From positions 25,320,001 to 25,384,000 of the forward strand of contig NC_064826.1 in assembly GCF_024166365.1 (NCBI RefSeq): a stretch of DNA of 64,000 nucleotides, read 5' to 3'. Shown piece by piece: positions 1 through 11,446 of the stretch. The position numbers and the translations under genes are program-made. Below the pieces are notes generated by a model. It was not told the DNA's origin. It ran no database searches and worked only from the letters and a program-made list of their open reading frames with translations. This DNA is from Elephas maximus indicus (lineage: Eukaryota > Chordata > Mammalia > Proboscidea > Elephantidae). How positions within the stretch are numbered: the first letter of the stretch is position 1; every line of letters begins with the position of its first letter.

Positions 1-86
1 AACCCATGGAGCAACTGGTTGGTTTGAACCACGAGCCGTTCAGTTTGCAGCCAAATGCTTAACCACTCCACCACCAGGGCTCCCTT
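1..86 (-). mobile_element. AfroSINE, head portion, cut by the window edge
   Basis: The sequence reads in reverse as the tRNA-like head of the common SINE of this window. It ends with the complement of the start motif (CACCAGGGCTC), preceded by the complement of the B-box region. The 3' part lies outside the window. Confidence 0.85.
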
Positions 87-127
87 GATACACTAAAGGA
101 AAAAAGATAACCAAAACTAACACACAA

Positions 128-355
128 CGAAGAACATATGCCAGGCACTATTTGAAGTTTTTTGCATCTCTTAATTGATTTCATCCTAAACACAATCCTG
201 TGAGGTTGGTACTATTATTATATCCATTTTATGGATGAGGAGACTGAGGCAAAGGAAGGGTTAAATGACTTGCTTATGTTGCCCTGCTAATAAGTGGATA
301 AATAGGGACTTTAATTTAGGCTGTGTGACCTGAGTGCATGCAATTAATCACTCTG
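128..355 (-). repeat. MIR (ancient tRNA-derived SINE)
   Basis: This matches the reverse complement of the MIR consensus as I know it: a 'gccaggcact' segment, then 'gaggttggtactattatta', then 'gatgaggagactgaggc', then a 'gacttgc' segment. It is strongly diverged, as expected for an element shared by all mammals. Confidence 0.7.
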
Positions 356-1875
356 CAATGCTGCCTGTCCTATAAAATACAGCTAATATTAATTAAAAAA
401 ATCAATTGTTTCCAATTGTAGTATCCAATAGATTGGGGCAAATGTAATAGGCAAAGAAAACCAATTGGGAGAAAGTAAAGGAAAGAAATAATAATTTAAT
501 AATTATATTATTGTGCCCTTGGGGGAAATTAATTTAACTGTAGGATAATTTTTGCTTAATCATAGCAAAAACGATAACACAGAACCTTTTTCAAAAATGT
601 CACCTGTGCAGGACTTTATGAAATGTAGAGTGTCACCAGATCAATGATAGGACATTATAGCTCTAAAAGTATAGGGTTTATTTGCTTTGAGCAGATAGCT
701 TATATCTTTATTTTTTCATTTTTTTCAAAGTTAGTGCATCTCAAAGTCGATGAGGAAATGGGTTTGGGGCAAAGAATGAGGGGTGGACTATACAATGGAG
801 TAAGGTAAAAACTTCAGAATTTTTCTTCCCACTATGCTTATTGTAGGAATTCCCTGCTGTCCTTCCTACTACATGAGTTTTATAATAGGCAGAAAAAAGT
901 CAGAACCCTGATTTTGTTTTCTTCTCCTGCTGACATTTTGTTGTGGCTGGGTGAAAAGGATTTAACTTCTTGTGGTTCAGGTTCTCGACAGGTTCAATGA
1001 AGTCAAAAGATCATTTCTGGCTTTCTTAGAGAATGCTTTGTAACGGTCACATTTTGAGATGTTTAAAAGAGGATAGAGAGCTCATGAGAGTAGCAGGAAT
1101 ACGTGGAGGTTATAAAATAATACCAATTTGGAGAACCATTTAATTCTAAGCTCTGAGTTTGTATTTGATCATGCTATCTTTTGACGTTACTCAGTTTATG
1201 ACGTGACAAAATATAATGTTTTCTAGCCTTTCTGCACTAATTAACCTTTGGGGGCTGTTACCATTCCTGGGGATCTCTCTGGGGCCTTCTTCTGCTTCAC
1301 CAGAGCATTTGTACCCTTTTAACAAAAACACAAGTCATTTCTCTCAACTTGGGCGATCTGTTTCTAACCCCTGGTTTACTGAGGCTGTGCTGCTTAGGAC
1401 TCCTGAGAAAGCCGTAATGGTAACTTTCCATCCTTTCTCCTATTCTCCAAAGTAACATTCTGAGGAAACACTGCTACACGTTGTGTGTCAGGCCTGAGTG
1501 AAAGAAAAACAGCAACAAATAACTTGCTATAAGCCCTTCAGGTGATAAATGAAGATAAATAAGGCCGGTGAGGAAGATGACCTTTCTTTTTAGATGGTGG
1601 CCTGTCAGTGGATACAGTGTGACCAGGACACATTTCCTTCCTGAGTAAAGAAAGAGGGATCTAGGATCAGATTATTCTAGAGTGAAAATCATTGACTGAG
1701 GAAACAACTTTAAGACTTAAAATTACAACATAGCAAAAGGTGAGCCTTTTAGTGATTTTTTTTTATTTATTCTGTATTCTTCTACATCTCTCTGTTTACA
1801 CCCACTGTGTTTTCACTAAATGCACTGTACAACCAAGGGCATAATACACTACAGAGCCACAGGAAGAGCCTTAAG
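356..1875. other. AT-rich sequence, no gene recognised
   Basis: I see no known repeat or exon in this stretch. A 79-codon open frame at 1216-1455 (+) has no recognisable motif and sits in ordinary AT-rich sequence, so I treat it as chance. Confidence 0.5.
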
Positions 1876-1900
1876 AACAAACAAACAAACAAACAAAAAA
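1876..1900. repeat. (ACAA)n microsatellite
   Basis: Five or so perfect ACAA units run into an A tract. Confidence 0.9.
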
Positions 1901-1953
1901 CTATGACTCTGAATTTAATTTTTCCCTGAAGCAATTATCATCATCTTATAGGA

Positions 1954-2030
1954 TTTTGGTATGTACCTATTGGTATTTTGGTATTTACCTATTGGTATTT
2001 TTTTTTTATTTTGGTATTTACATATAGGCA
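1954..2030. repeat. Short imperfect tandem repeat
   Basis: A unit of roughly 20 bp (ttttggtatttacctattgg) occurs about three times with a T-tract insertion and point changes. Confidence 0.7.
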
Positions 2031-2089
2031 TTTAACCAATTATTGGTCTTCAAGTTTATCCTTTTTCAGAATAACTATCACTCCCTTTG

Positions 2090-2142
2090 CTTTCCTTCTC
2101 CTTTTTCTCCTTCTCCTCCTTCAGCTTCTTCTTCCTTTTTCC
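2090..2142. repeat. Polypyrimidine (CTT/CCT-rich) tract
   Basis: This is a long run of C and T on the plus strand. It produces the lysine/glutamate-rich spurious frame on the minus strand and the leucine-rich one on the plus strand. Confidence 0.8.
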
Positions 2143-2358
2143 TTTTGTGAGCCAACCAACCTTTTGAACAAGTGAATTAAAGAAATACTCATATCTGTCT
2201 GAATGTTTTTCTAAAACTTTTTGTAACATATTTATCAAACAAGTTATAACTTTTATCAAAAAATACTGAATATTAAAGTTTCTAGAAGGTTTTTTCTTAA
2301 CTCAATACTCCTTTTTTTTTTTTAGAATATATAAACTGGGGAAACCATTATAAATTCA

Positions 2359-2515
2359 TAAAAACTCATTGCCGTCGAGTCGATTCCGAATCATAGCGAC
2401 CCTAAAGGACAGAGTAGAACTTCCCCATAGGGTTTTCAAGGAGTGCCTGGTGGATTTGAACTGCCAACCTTTTGGTTAGCAGCCACAGCTCTTAACCATT
2501 ATTCCACCAGGGTTT
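2359..2515 (-). mobile_element. AfroSINE, short form
   Basis: In reverse it shows the RTE-like tail (complement of cattgccgtcgagtcgattc), the 'ccccatagggttt' body, and the tRNA-like head ending at 'ccaccagggtt'. It is near full length, about 157 bp. Confidence 0.9.
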
Positions 2516-2634
2516 CATAGTCTCATCTAAATAACATTATTAAGAAGAACACTTGATTATTTTTAGTTTTGTATACTGTTGAAAAATGTGGCTTGATTGG
2601 ACTTTGAGGAGATGCAAAACAAAGCTAAGACAGT

Positions 2635-2872
2635 GTCTTGTAGTGACTGAAAGTGGGGCTGTGAAGCTGAAAAGTCCTAGGTGTGGATCCCTACTTGCTT
2701 ACAAAGAGCCTGTGTGACCCTTAGTGGGTCATGTACTCTCTCTAATCCCCAGGTTAAAAAAAAAAAAAATCTGTAAAGGGAGAATAATAGTAGTTCCCAC
2801 TTGATAATATTATTACGAGGGTTAAATGGCACATAAGGCTTTTAGCATGTAAAAAGCCATCATAAATGGCAG
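2635..2872 (+). repeat. MIR
   Basis: The order of segments matches forward MIR: a 'gtgtgaccctta' segment, 'taatccccaggtt', 'ctgtaaagggagaataatagt', and 'gagggttaaatggcac'. It is diverged and carries an A-tract expansion near 2757. Confidence 0.7.
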
Positions 2873-2880
2873 TTATTGTT

Positions 2881-2940
2881 CGTGGAGGACCCCTGGTGTA
2901 CAGTGGCTAAGTACTTGGAATTGACTGGATGGCAGTGGGT
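2881..2940 (+). mobile_element. 60-bp SINE remnant (head joined to tail)
   Basis: The SINE head (ggacccctggtgtacagtgg) is joined directly to the SINE tail (ttggaattgactggatggcag). Everything between them is missing. The 8-bp word TTATTGTT flanks both sides at 2873-2880 and 2941-2948, consistent with a target-site duplication. Confidence 0.75.
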
Positions 2941-3196
2941 TTATTGTTGTAGTTACATTGTACTACTTATTAGTTCTTATCTTTTTCTCCCTTTAGTTAT
3001 CAACAAAAAAAAATTAAGACAATTTCTTGTGTTCTCCTACATGAAATTTAGGTGGTAAGAGTAAATAAACAAATTGCAAAGCCTACTGGAATATTTAAAC
3101 CTCTAATTTTTATTTTTTAATGGTATTTAAACAGTACAGATGGAAATAGAAGAAGGGTATAAAGAAACAGGTTCTGCAGGGGTCTTAAAAAATGAA

Positions 3197-3398
3197 AATC
3201 AAAACCAACCCATTGGTGTCGATTCCAACTCATAGGGACCTTGCAGGGCAGAGCAGAATTGCCCCATTAGTGTTCCCAAGGCTGGAAATCTTTACGGAAG
3301 CAGGCTGCCTTATCTTTCTTCTGTGGAGTGGCTGGTAAATTCCAACAGGTACCTTTCCATCAGCAGCCAAGCACTTAACCACTGTGCCACCAGGGCTT
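3197..3398 (-). mobile_element. AfroSINE, long form
   Basis: It reads in reverse with the extra internal segment (complement of 'cttccgtaaagattt') that distinguishes the long form, and ends at 'gtgccaccagggct'. Confidence 0.88.
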
Positions 3399-3481
3399 AG
3401 GAGCCAATAAACATCACAAGAAGAGATGTATAAAGAAACAGGCCTGGGAATAAAATCCATAATGGCTTTAGGAAAAAAAAA

Positions 3482-3760
3482 AAAAATTCCAAAGAAGGAA
3501 AATGAAAGGTAAGTCTGAAGGTAGCGCTCTTACCTAGAATGCCCTTCCTCAACCACTCAGTCATATCTAGGTCAACGTGTGTCATCTCTAGGATGTCCTC
3601 ATTTTTAAAAACCACATTTATACATTTTATTTGTTAGAATCTATTCATGTTTTCTATTTTTTATGCTCGTCTACTTCCTTTAACTGGGTTACAGGCTTTT
3701 TAAGATAGTCTTATTTTCTGCCTCAGTTGTAACTTCTACACTGATTAAAGGATAAAGGCT
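3482..3760 (+). repeat. L2 LINE 3' end
   Basis: The segment 'agaatgcccttcctcaac' followed by 'actgggttacaggctttttaag' resembles the L2 3' consensus (clinical 'actgtgagctcc' region). It is highly diverged. Confidence 0.5.
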
Positions 3761-4021
3761 CAGTGAGTTGTCAATTGACCATCATTGCCCAGTACTATTT
3801 TTAGCCATTTACACATAATTATTTTTATGTATGCAACAATTTACCTGCATGAAAATGTAGCCAATACTACTCATATTTATAATATTTTTATTTGCATTTA
3901 AAAAATTATTTCTTCTAGAAAACTTTTTTGTGTTTTGGTATTTTTCCTCATGTGTCCTCCATGAATGAAAAAGATAATGTTTCTTTTTTAACCACAAAGA
4001 CATTCTTTTGCTCAGCTAATT

Positions 4022-4060
4022 GGCCCCACAGCATAATCTTCTTGATTATGCTGTGGGGCC
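4022..4060. repeat. Perfect 17-bp inverted repeat with 5-nt loop
   Basis: The left arm 4022-4038 is GGCCCCACAGCATAATC. The right arm 4044-4060 is its exact reverse complement. The loop is TTCTT. Symmetry stops at the next base on each side. A transcript would form a very stable hairpin, but the stem is shorter than a usual microRNA precursor and there is no pairing beyond it. Confidence 0.95.
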
Positions 4061-4199
4061 TATCATCTATGTCAGGAGATGAATATTTTGTTCTCATTTA
4101 TTCTATGAGGTACTCCTTCATTAGTTTAATTTGCAGTATATCTTTGCAGTGAAGCTCTTTGATCTTTAGTCATGGTTTATTAAATCCCTCCTCTGAAGT

Positions 4200-4345
4200 G
4201 CACCACCCACTCCACCTGGTATCATGACTGCCATTTCAAATCTTATTTATCTTTCAAGATCTATTTCAAATGATACTTGTTTCATGAAGCTGTTCACAAC
4301 TCATTTCTCTGTCCCCTGAACTTCTCAGCAATCTGATTTCACTTG
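4200..4345 (+). repeat. L2 LINE fragment
   Basis: The stretch 'caagatctatttcaaatgat' to 'catgaagctgttc' resembles the L2 segment upstream of its 3' end. It is old and diverged. Confidence 0.5.
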
Positions 4346-4419
4346 TACTGTTGAACATCTTGTATTTTTACTCATTCAAATTCATGGGGCCCCTTTCACT
4401 TGTCTGGCGTTATACTATG

Positions 4420-6690
4420 CCATGGAGACATGAAGATGAATGAGACATGGTCTGTGCCTTCAAGAATGTTCCAAACTAGTGGGAAAGACAAAAAATTACA
4501 TGGTTTAGTTATGGAAGCACCCACAAGATAGTAAAGGAAGCCAGAGAAGGGAAATTTTTTTGGTATCTCAGCCCCAGAAAAGCCTATCCAATAAGCTGAC
4601 GTCTAAGCCAAGTCTTAAAAATTGAGTGAAGGGTTGGAGAAGGCAGATAGTGTTTCAGAGAGTGAAGAGGGCTGAGTGTAGCCTGATGCAGCATGGGGTA
4701 GAGACAATTACATATACTTTGGACTCCCTTGGCCCCTTGCTAGCCCTGGCCTAATCCAAGGTGCTAGGGAAGGGCCCTGGTGATGTGATCACATGGTCAT
4801 ATGTCTTGTAAAACTTTGCGATAGTGATGTACTTTTAACTGCAGTTCCTTCAAATTGCTGTTGTTCCATTCCCACTTCCCTGTCATCATGCTTCTGTTCT
4901 TGGCCAGTAGTATTGGAACAGCCATAGATGTTTATTTAGGGACACATTTGAGTTTGCTGGGATATGTTTATGTAGTTTACAGTTATTTCTATGCATAATT
5001 GAGTTATGGGCTTCCTGCTGCGGGGGTGGGTTCCAGGAATACTCCCATCACACGTGGCAGTGGATCTGCCAACCCTTGTGACATGGTGACATTGACAACA
5101 AAGTGCTTCCTAAGTGTCTTCAGTGCAAAATGTATTTCAGGTTAGTCATTGTGCAAGTAACTTATAATCTGTCCTGAAAATAAACTTGATAAAATTTCCC
5201 CAAATTGAAAACCAATCCAAAATATTTATTTGACATTAACAGTAACAATTTGTGAAGCTGAATGAAACTTCTAAACTATCAGTAATAATAAAAAAACAAA
5301 AATCCATCAACTTCGTCAGATGAAGGACTAAATTCTTTATTTTCTCTATAGAAAAAGAAGTCAAAAAGCCATTAATTTAGGAACAGGTAATCAGAGTATA
5401 GAGCTAAAAATATATATAAAAAATTATAAAGATATATCAAATAGTTAATAAACATATTAAGTTATTTTGATACATTTTATCATGTGGTTTCAGATAGCTT
5501 TTAAAGATTGGTAATCTCTTGTGATTTCTCATCTAAATAAGTGTTTCCTTTTGCACCTATTTTTGTATTTGTGTTCTTTTTTTTTTTTTTTAAAGAGAGT
5601 TTGTGACAGGCTTCATGCCTCATAAAACCTGTATCTGCTCTTAAGGTTATTGAAATTGCACGAGGGCCTGTGAAGTGAAGGTCATGACCAAGTGTCCACA
5701 GGAAATTGCAGACACTCTGAAGTTTGGCTAGACTTGTGTTGGAGTGGCAATTTTGATCCAGGCTCCAAAATCTTAAGTGGATTTTGGCTATGGCCAAGAA
5801 TTAAGTTACTGAGACTGTGAGGAGAGAGAATACGGAGCTGAGGGTCTGGATTGTAGAGTTTTACATCATGCGCACCTGTGAATGTCCCCATTGCTAGTCT
5901 GCGAATTCCTGAAGAGGGTTTTAGTCTTCTTTGTCCATTCACAGCACCTAACACAGAACATTCACTGCACATAGCAATACATGCTTTTGAACTTGACTTC
6001 AATCAAGAACAATATACCTTAGTTAAAATTCGATTGCCTCCATGTAAACATTTCATTGTGCCTTTTTTCTCATTACATTATCCAACAATTGATACGTTCT
6101 CCTCTTGAGCAAGAATTCTTGTCATTTTCTATCTGCTTTCTTCCTTTTTAAAATGTCTTTTAACTGCTCTTTCACCATTTTATTTTTTGAATAGTTCCTT
6201 TGTTTTATAGAATTTGATCATATACAGTAAATTTTATGTCCTCACCATGAACATGGACTTTCTTATTTTATTAATTTTTTTTTTTTTTGAGCTATAACTG
6301 AGAATTTGGCTATGAATAAAACAGAAAGAAAGGTCTAGTTCCTGCCCTTGGGGCTTTGGACTTCATTAAATGGTGTTTACTGTGATTATTGAGTCTGGGC
6401 CTCTTGCCAGAGGTTGTCACCTGTGCTGCCTAACACTTCTCTACATATGAGTTCTTGAAATCCTGAAAGTAGATGGAACCCTGTCTGTCTTGGAGCATCT
6501 CTGCAAATAACACTGTCCTCTTCCCTCACCTTTTGTATCTCACCTTTTTTTTTTTATTCCACCTGGTTAAATAGCTAAAAGTCAGTTTAAAAAAAAGGCA
6601 TACTAAAGAGATCAGAGAAGAACAACTCTAAATGGTAACAGGCCCACCATGGTGTGCTTTGATTAGCCAAGGCACAGAGAAGATATATTT
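4420..6690. other. No gene recognised; possible ancient repeats
   Basis: Around 4425-4690 the text resembles a common ancient mammalian repeat ('gtctgtgccttcaagaatg'), and 5890-5990 resembles an L2 end, but I cannot place either with confidence. Open frames at 5501-6108 on both strands overlap one another and show no domain. Confidence 0.4.
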
Positions 6691-6873
6691 GAATCCTGGT
6701 GGTGTACAATGGTGGAGCCTGTGCCGTCAGGATGATAGCAGGACTTAGAGTAGAGAAGGAGCCAGCTATGGTGTACCATTAGCTTGAAATTGATTTTCTT
6801 TTCTTTTTTTTTTTTTTTAACGTGAAGAGCCCTTAAAGTTTGGGGCAAGACTTGAAGACTTGCACTCATTTTA

Positions 6874-7022
6874 TAGCGGTTAAGAGCTCGGCTGCTAACC
6901 AAAGGGTCAGCAGTTCAAATCCACCAGCCACTATTCGGAAACCTTGTGGAGCAGGTCTACTCTTTCCTATAGGGTCGCTATGAGTAAGAGTCAACTCAAC
7001 AGCAAGGGGCTGGGTTTTGGTT
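6874..7022 (+). mobile_element. AfroSINE, short form, possibly interrupted
   Basis: It starts within the A-box (gcggttaagagctcggctgc), and runs through the B-box (ggtcagcagttcaaatcc) to the RTE-like tail. A matching head fragment (cctggtggtgtacaatggt) sits 165 bp upstream at 6693-6711, so an insertion may have split this copy. Confidence 0.85.
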
Positions 7023-7059
7023 TACTGTATACTTAGAGTTATTGTATAGAATGAGGCTT

Positions 7060-8550
7060 GTTGTTGTTAGGTGCTGACGAGTCAGTTCCGATCACAATGA
7101 CCCCATCCATGTACAACAGAACAAAACACTGCCCAGTCCTGCGCCATCTTCACGATCATTGTTATGCCTGAGCCCATGGTTGCAGCCACTGTGTCAATCC
7201 GTCTTGTTGAGGGTCTTGCTGTTTTTCTTTGACCTTTTCCTTTACCAACCATGATGTCTTTCTCCAGGGACTGATCCCTCCTGATAACACATCCAAAGTA
7301 TGTGAGACGTAGCCTCGCCATCCTTACTTCTAAGGAGCATTCTGGATGTACTTATTTCAACACAGATTTGTTCCTTCTTTTGGCAGTCCATGGTACGTTC
7401 AATACTCTTCACCAACACCACAATTCAAAGGCATCAATTCTTCTTCGGTCTTCCTTATTCATTGTTCAGCTTTCACATGCATATGAAGTGATTGAAAACA
7501 CCATGGCTTAGGTCATGCACACCTTAGTCTTCAATGTGACATCTTTGCTTTTTAACACTTCAAAGAGGTCTTTTGCAACAGATTTGCCCAATGCAGTCAA
7601 TGCCCCTTTTGATTTCTCGACTGCTGCTTCCATGGGTGTTGATTATGGATCCAAGTAAAATGAAATCCTTGACAACCTCAATTTTTTCTCTGTTTACCAT
7701 GATATTGCTTGTTGGTCTATTTTTGAGAGTTTTTATTTCCTTCATGTTGAGGGGTAATCCATACTGAAGGCTGTGGTCTTTGATATTCATTAGTAAGTGC
7801 TTCAAGTCCTCTTCACTTTCAGCAAGCAAGGTTGTATCATCTACATATAACAAGTTGTTAATGAGTCTTCCTCTTGTTCTGATGTCCCATTCTTCTTCAT
7901 ATAGTCTAGGATTGATTGCTCAGCATACAGATTAAATAAGTATGGTGAAGGGATACAACCTGACACACACCTTTCCTGACTTTAAATCATGCAGGTATAC
8001 CCTTGTTCTATTCAAACAACTGCCTGTTGATCTACATACAGGTTCCTCATGAGCGCAATTAAGCGTTCTGGAATTCCCATTCTTTGCAATGTTATCCATA
8101 ATTTGTTATGATCTACACAGACAAATGCCTTTACCTAGTCAATAAGACACAGGTGAACATCTTTCTGGTATTCTTCTGCTTTCATCCAGGATACATGTAA
8201 CATCAGCAATGAAATTCCTGGCTCCATGTCTTCTTCTGAATCCAGCTGAATGTCAGCTGAATTTCTGACAGTTCCCTATTGATATACTGCTACAGCCACT
8301 TTTGAATGATCTTCAGCAAAATTTTACTTGTATGTGATATTAATGATATTGTTCTATAATTTCTGCCCTCACTTGGATCACCTATTTTGGAAATAGGCAT
8401 GAATATGGATCTCTTCCAAGCAGTTGGCCAGGGAGCTGCCTTCCAAATTTCTTTGCATAGATGAATGAACACTTCCAGCACTGATCTGTTTGTTGATACA
8501 TCTCAATTGGTATTCCCCCACAGTAGGACAAACTGACAGATATATGGGGA
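7060..8550 (-). mobile_element. RTE LINE (RTE1-type), internally deleted, with TSD
   Basis: This is a minus-strand RTE-clade non-LTR retrotransposon, related to BovB. The 3' end lies at 7060. The minus-strand frame 7560-7853 encodes the reverse-transcriptase core with YVDD at 7836-7847, and frame 7082-7321 encodes the C-terminal part (LRLTYFGCVIRR). At about 8517 the sequence jumps from the region upstream of the RT fingers directly to the RTE 5' end, ending near 8550. AGAATGAGGCTT flanks it at 7048-7059 and 8551-8562. The element therefore inserted with its 5' end, and a large middle section is missing. Frames are broken by stops and frameshifts. Confidence 0.93.
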
Positions 8551-8679
8551 AGAATGAGGCTTAGACAGCATTTGATAATAATTTGTGGTAAACAGACTTC
8601 TATAATTGTGCTGTGTTTAACCATGTTGTTTAATTGAATTGACTTGTCAAAATTTTAGGTGTTGCTGGGGTCGAGGCAA

Positions 8680-8887
8680 GGAACCCTGGTAGTGCAGTGG
8701 CTAAGTGTTTGGCTGCTAATCCAAAGGTCAGTGATTAGAACCCACCAGCCACTCCACAGGAGAAAGATTATGGAAGTCTACTTCCTTAAAGATTACAGCC
8801 TTGGAAACCCTGTGGGGCAGTTCTACTCTGTCCTGTAGAGTCACTCTGAGTTGGGATCAACTCAACAGCTATGGATTTTTTTTGTTT
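8680..8887 (+). mobile_element. AfroSINE, long form
   Basis: Head 'gaaccctggtagtgcagtgg', B-box region, the long-form segment 'agaaagattatggaagtctac', then the RTE-like tail and a T-rich end. Confidence 0.92.
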
Positions 8888-10294
8888 TTTTTTTTATTTT
8901 CAGGTAAAGCCAAGTAAAAAGTTAAACAGTCTATTTACCTCATTTTGTTAAACAGTTGGTAAGTATTTAATTGTAGCAGATGCTTTGCAAGTTAGGAAGG
9001 TTATGGGAGATACTCTCAGACATGCTTGTCTTAGCAATCATAATGTGTTTTAATAAATTGAGAAGAATTTTGTATTGCATTTATCATAAAATCAGCAGAT
9101 TTATCTCAATATAAGAATATTCTATGTTCTATCTGTCTTCAAATTTTTATCTAGAGGATTGTCGATAAATTCTTTGAAGTTAAACCTGTTGCCAGCTTGA
9201 TGGTTATCAGATCAACTTCCTCCTTCTGTTTAATATTTTGTGAGTAGTTTAATAACATAATAACAAATATCACACTTCTGTCTGAAAAAATCTGAAAGGA
9301 ATAAATACTATACTGGATGAAAACAAGAAGATAAAATTTAAGGTAAATATGGAGGCCTGTATTCAGGGTTGAAAACACCACACTGAGATATCAGTTAGTT
9401 AGATAGTAGATATTGTGAACAAGACCTTAGTTGTTGATATGTTTAATGTGGACAAAAAAAAAAAAAATGTGGTTGGTTGCTTAAGCAAGGTAATAAATAA
9501 TAAATCAGTTTTAAGCTGCAGTAATAAAAGGGCAGTGTTTTGCTTAAAGGAGGCAATAGCCCCATTTTCCCACTGCTCACTGCCATTGTCAGACTACTCT
9601 GGAATATTATATTCAGGTTGAGAAGCCTCATCTTATACCTAAAAGACGGTAAAGAATTTAGAAATTATGAAATACAAAAAATATTTGAGGGAACATGGGA
9701 TGTCCAGTGTGGAAAAAGGAAAATTTAGCAGAAACAGCATAGGAGTTTTTGAAGAGGGAATTATTTGTGTCATTTTTTCCTTGGAGGCAACTAGAACCAA
9801 AGGAAGTTACAAAGATACAGATTTCAGCTTCATGGATAGATTTATCCAAAATGAGACTAATGACTGGGGTTTATAAAGAGGCCATTGTTCAACCACTAAC
9901 AGGTTTTTCAAAGAGACGAGGTGAAGTTCTAGTAGGCCTCCTTCGTGTGTTGGATTAGATGAGACGACCAATAACCGTCCCTTCAGTGTTCAGGTTTGAG
10001 CAAATATATTCCTTATCTTCTAAGACAGATTTTCTCAGGTTGTACCCTACCCCATAGATTTGCTCTCACCTCTAAGGTAGTGAAAGGTGGTAGATTAGTT
10101 TTAAGACTATGCATTACACTGAACTCACTGTATCTTAATTTTACCACCACTTACTGAATATTTATTGTATACCTATATAAATGTGCCAAACTCCTAAGCA
10201 TTATAATTAATCCAAACATCTCTACACAATTCATTAGCACATTTAGGGTTAGGAAAACTTGCTTTAGAGAAGTCTAGATAACTTGACCAGAAGT
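8888..10294. other. AT-rich sequence, no gene recognised
   Basis: Overlapping open frames of 62-76 codons on both strands (9151-9958) have no recognisable motif and are typical of chance frames in AT-rich DNA. Confidence 0.5.
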
Positions 10295-10324
10295 CACAAA
10301 GAGATTTTATTCTGTACCGAGAGA

Positions 10325-10537
10325 AAAAAAAAAAAACCAAACCCACTGCTGTTGAGTCGATTCCGACTCATTGCAACCCTATAGGACAGAGTAGAACTGC
10401 CCCATAGGGCTTCTAAGGCTGTAAATCTTTACAGAAGCAAACTGCCACATCTTTCTCCCACAGAGTGGCAGATAGATTTGAACCACCGACCTTTTTGGTT
10501 AGCAGCCAAGAGCTTTAACCAATGTACTACCATGGCT
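10325..10537 (-). mobile_element. AfroSINE, long form
   Basis: It reads in reverse from an A tract through tail, long-form segment and tRNA-like head. Similar TTTTATTC words flank it near 10295 and 10540, which may be a diverged target-site duplication. Confidence 0.92.
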
Positions 10538-10976
10538 GCTTTTATTCCATACACATCAGCAAAAAATTAAATTTGGAAGTGATATACCGTTTTTTTTTTA
10601 TACCGTTACAATTTAGGTTAGGGTGGCTGGATCCCAATCATTACTTTCAAAGTCCCAATGACTCTTTCTCTCAGTACCCCAAGGAGCTGCCAGACCAGAC
10701 TCACATTTTCCTGAAGCAGATTCTAGAAACCAAATTATTAATATACAATCAAATATGTAACTGTATATACATTCTGGAAATAGAATAATAGGCCTTACTT
10801 TTCAGCACCTTGAGAAAAATATAATTGTTAACTCCTCTATTGATTTACCAAGAGAAGTCAGTCATAAGGAGTAGAAATACTGCGGGAGACTCAATGCATT
10901 CCCTCTTGCTAGGTTATTAGTTCTATATGTTGTTTTGAATGGATAAATGAATGAAGAACTGAAAATAAACCAACAG

Positions 10977-11014
10977 TGGAAATCAGGAACATAACTGGAA
11001 ATCAGGAACATCAC
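10977..11014 (+). repeat. Two-copy 19-bp tandem repeat
   Basis: Two adjacent units (tggaaatcaggaacataac and its near copy) differ at a single base, and a third partial unit follows. Confidence 0.9.
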
Positions 11015-11264
11015 TGGAATCTAAAAAAGAAAAGTTAATGTCTTAGTCTAAGATAGCTGTGATTTCTTTTCGGATTGACACCAACTATCTTACATATATT
11101 AACATCCTTAATTTACTTACCAGCAAGTATTGTGGCCAAACCTCCCATCTTTTCCCTTTAAGTTGTTGACAATCTAAGTTCTAATCCACTCTGTTGATAT
11201 ACATTTTAAAGCTCAGGGGACAAACGTATAGCCCTAATTTTATAGTTAGTATAGCTTCTAAGTA

Positions 11265-11431
11265 AGCCCTGGTGGCGCAGTGGTTAGGAGCTATGGATGC
11301 TAACCAAAGGGCAGCAGTTCGAATCCACCATCTCTTCCTTGGAAACCTTATGGGGCAGTTCTACTCTGTCCTACAAGGTCATTATGAATTGGATTCAAAT
11401 GGACTGCAATGGTTCTGGTTTGTTTCGGGTT
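11265..11431 (+). mobile_element. AfroSINE, short form, with TSD
   Basis: Head 'gccctggtggcgcagtgg', B-box 'gcagttcgaatccacc' and the RTE-like tail are all present. A 15-bp duplication (TATAGCTTCTAAGTA at 11250-11264; one mismatch at 11432-11446) marks the insertion ends. Confidence 0.95.
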
Positions 11432-11446
11432 TATAGCTTCTTAGTA

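Noticed and set aside
1216..1455. 79-codon open frame
   Set aside because: No motif and no gene context; frames of this length are common by chance in 64 kb.
2056..2259. Lysine/glutamate-rich minus-strand frame
   Set aside because: Produced by the polypyrimidine tract at 2090-2142.
4022..4060. microRNA precursor
   Set aside because: A 17-bp stem with no extension is shorter than normal precursors, and nothing else supports transcription.
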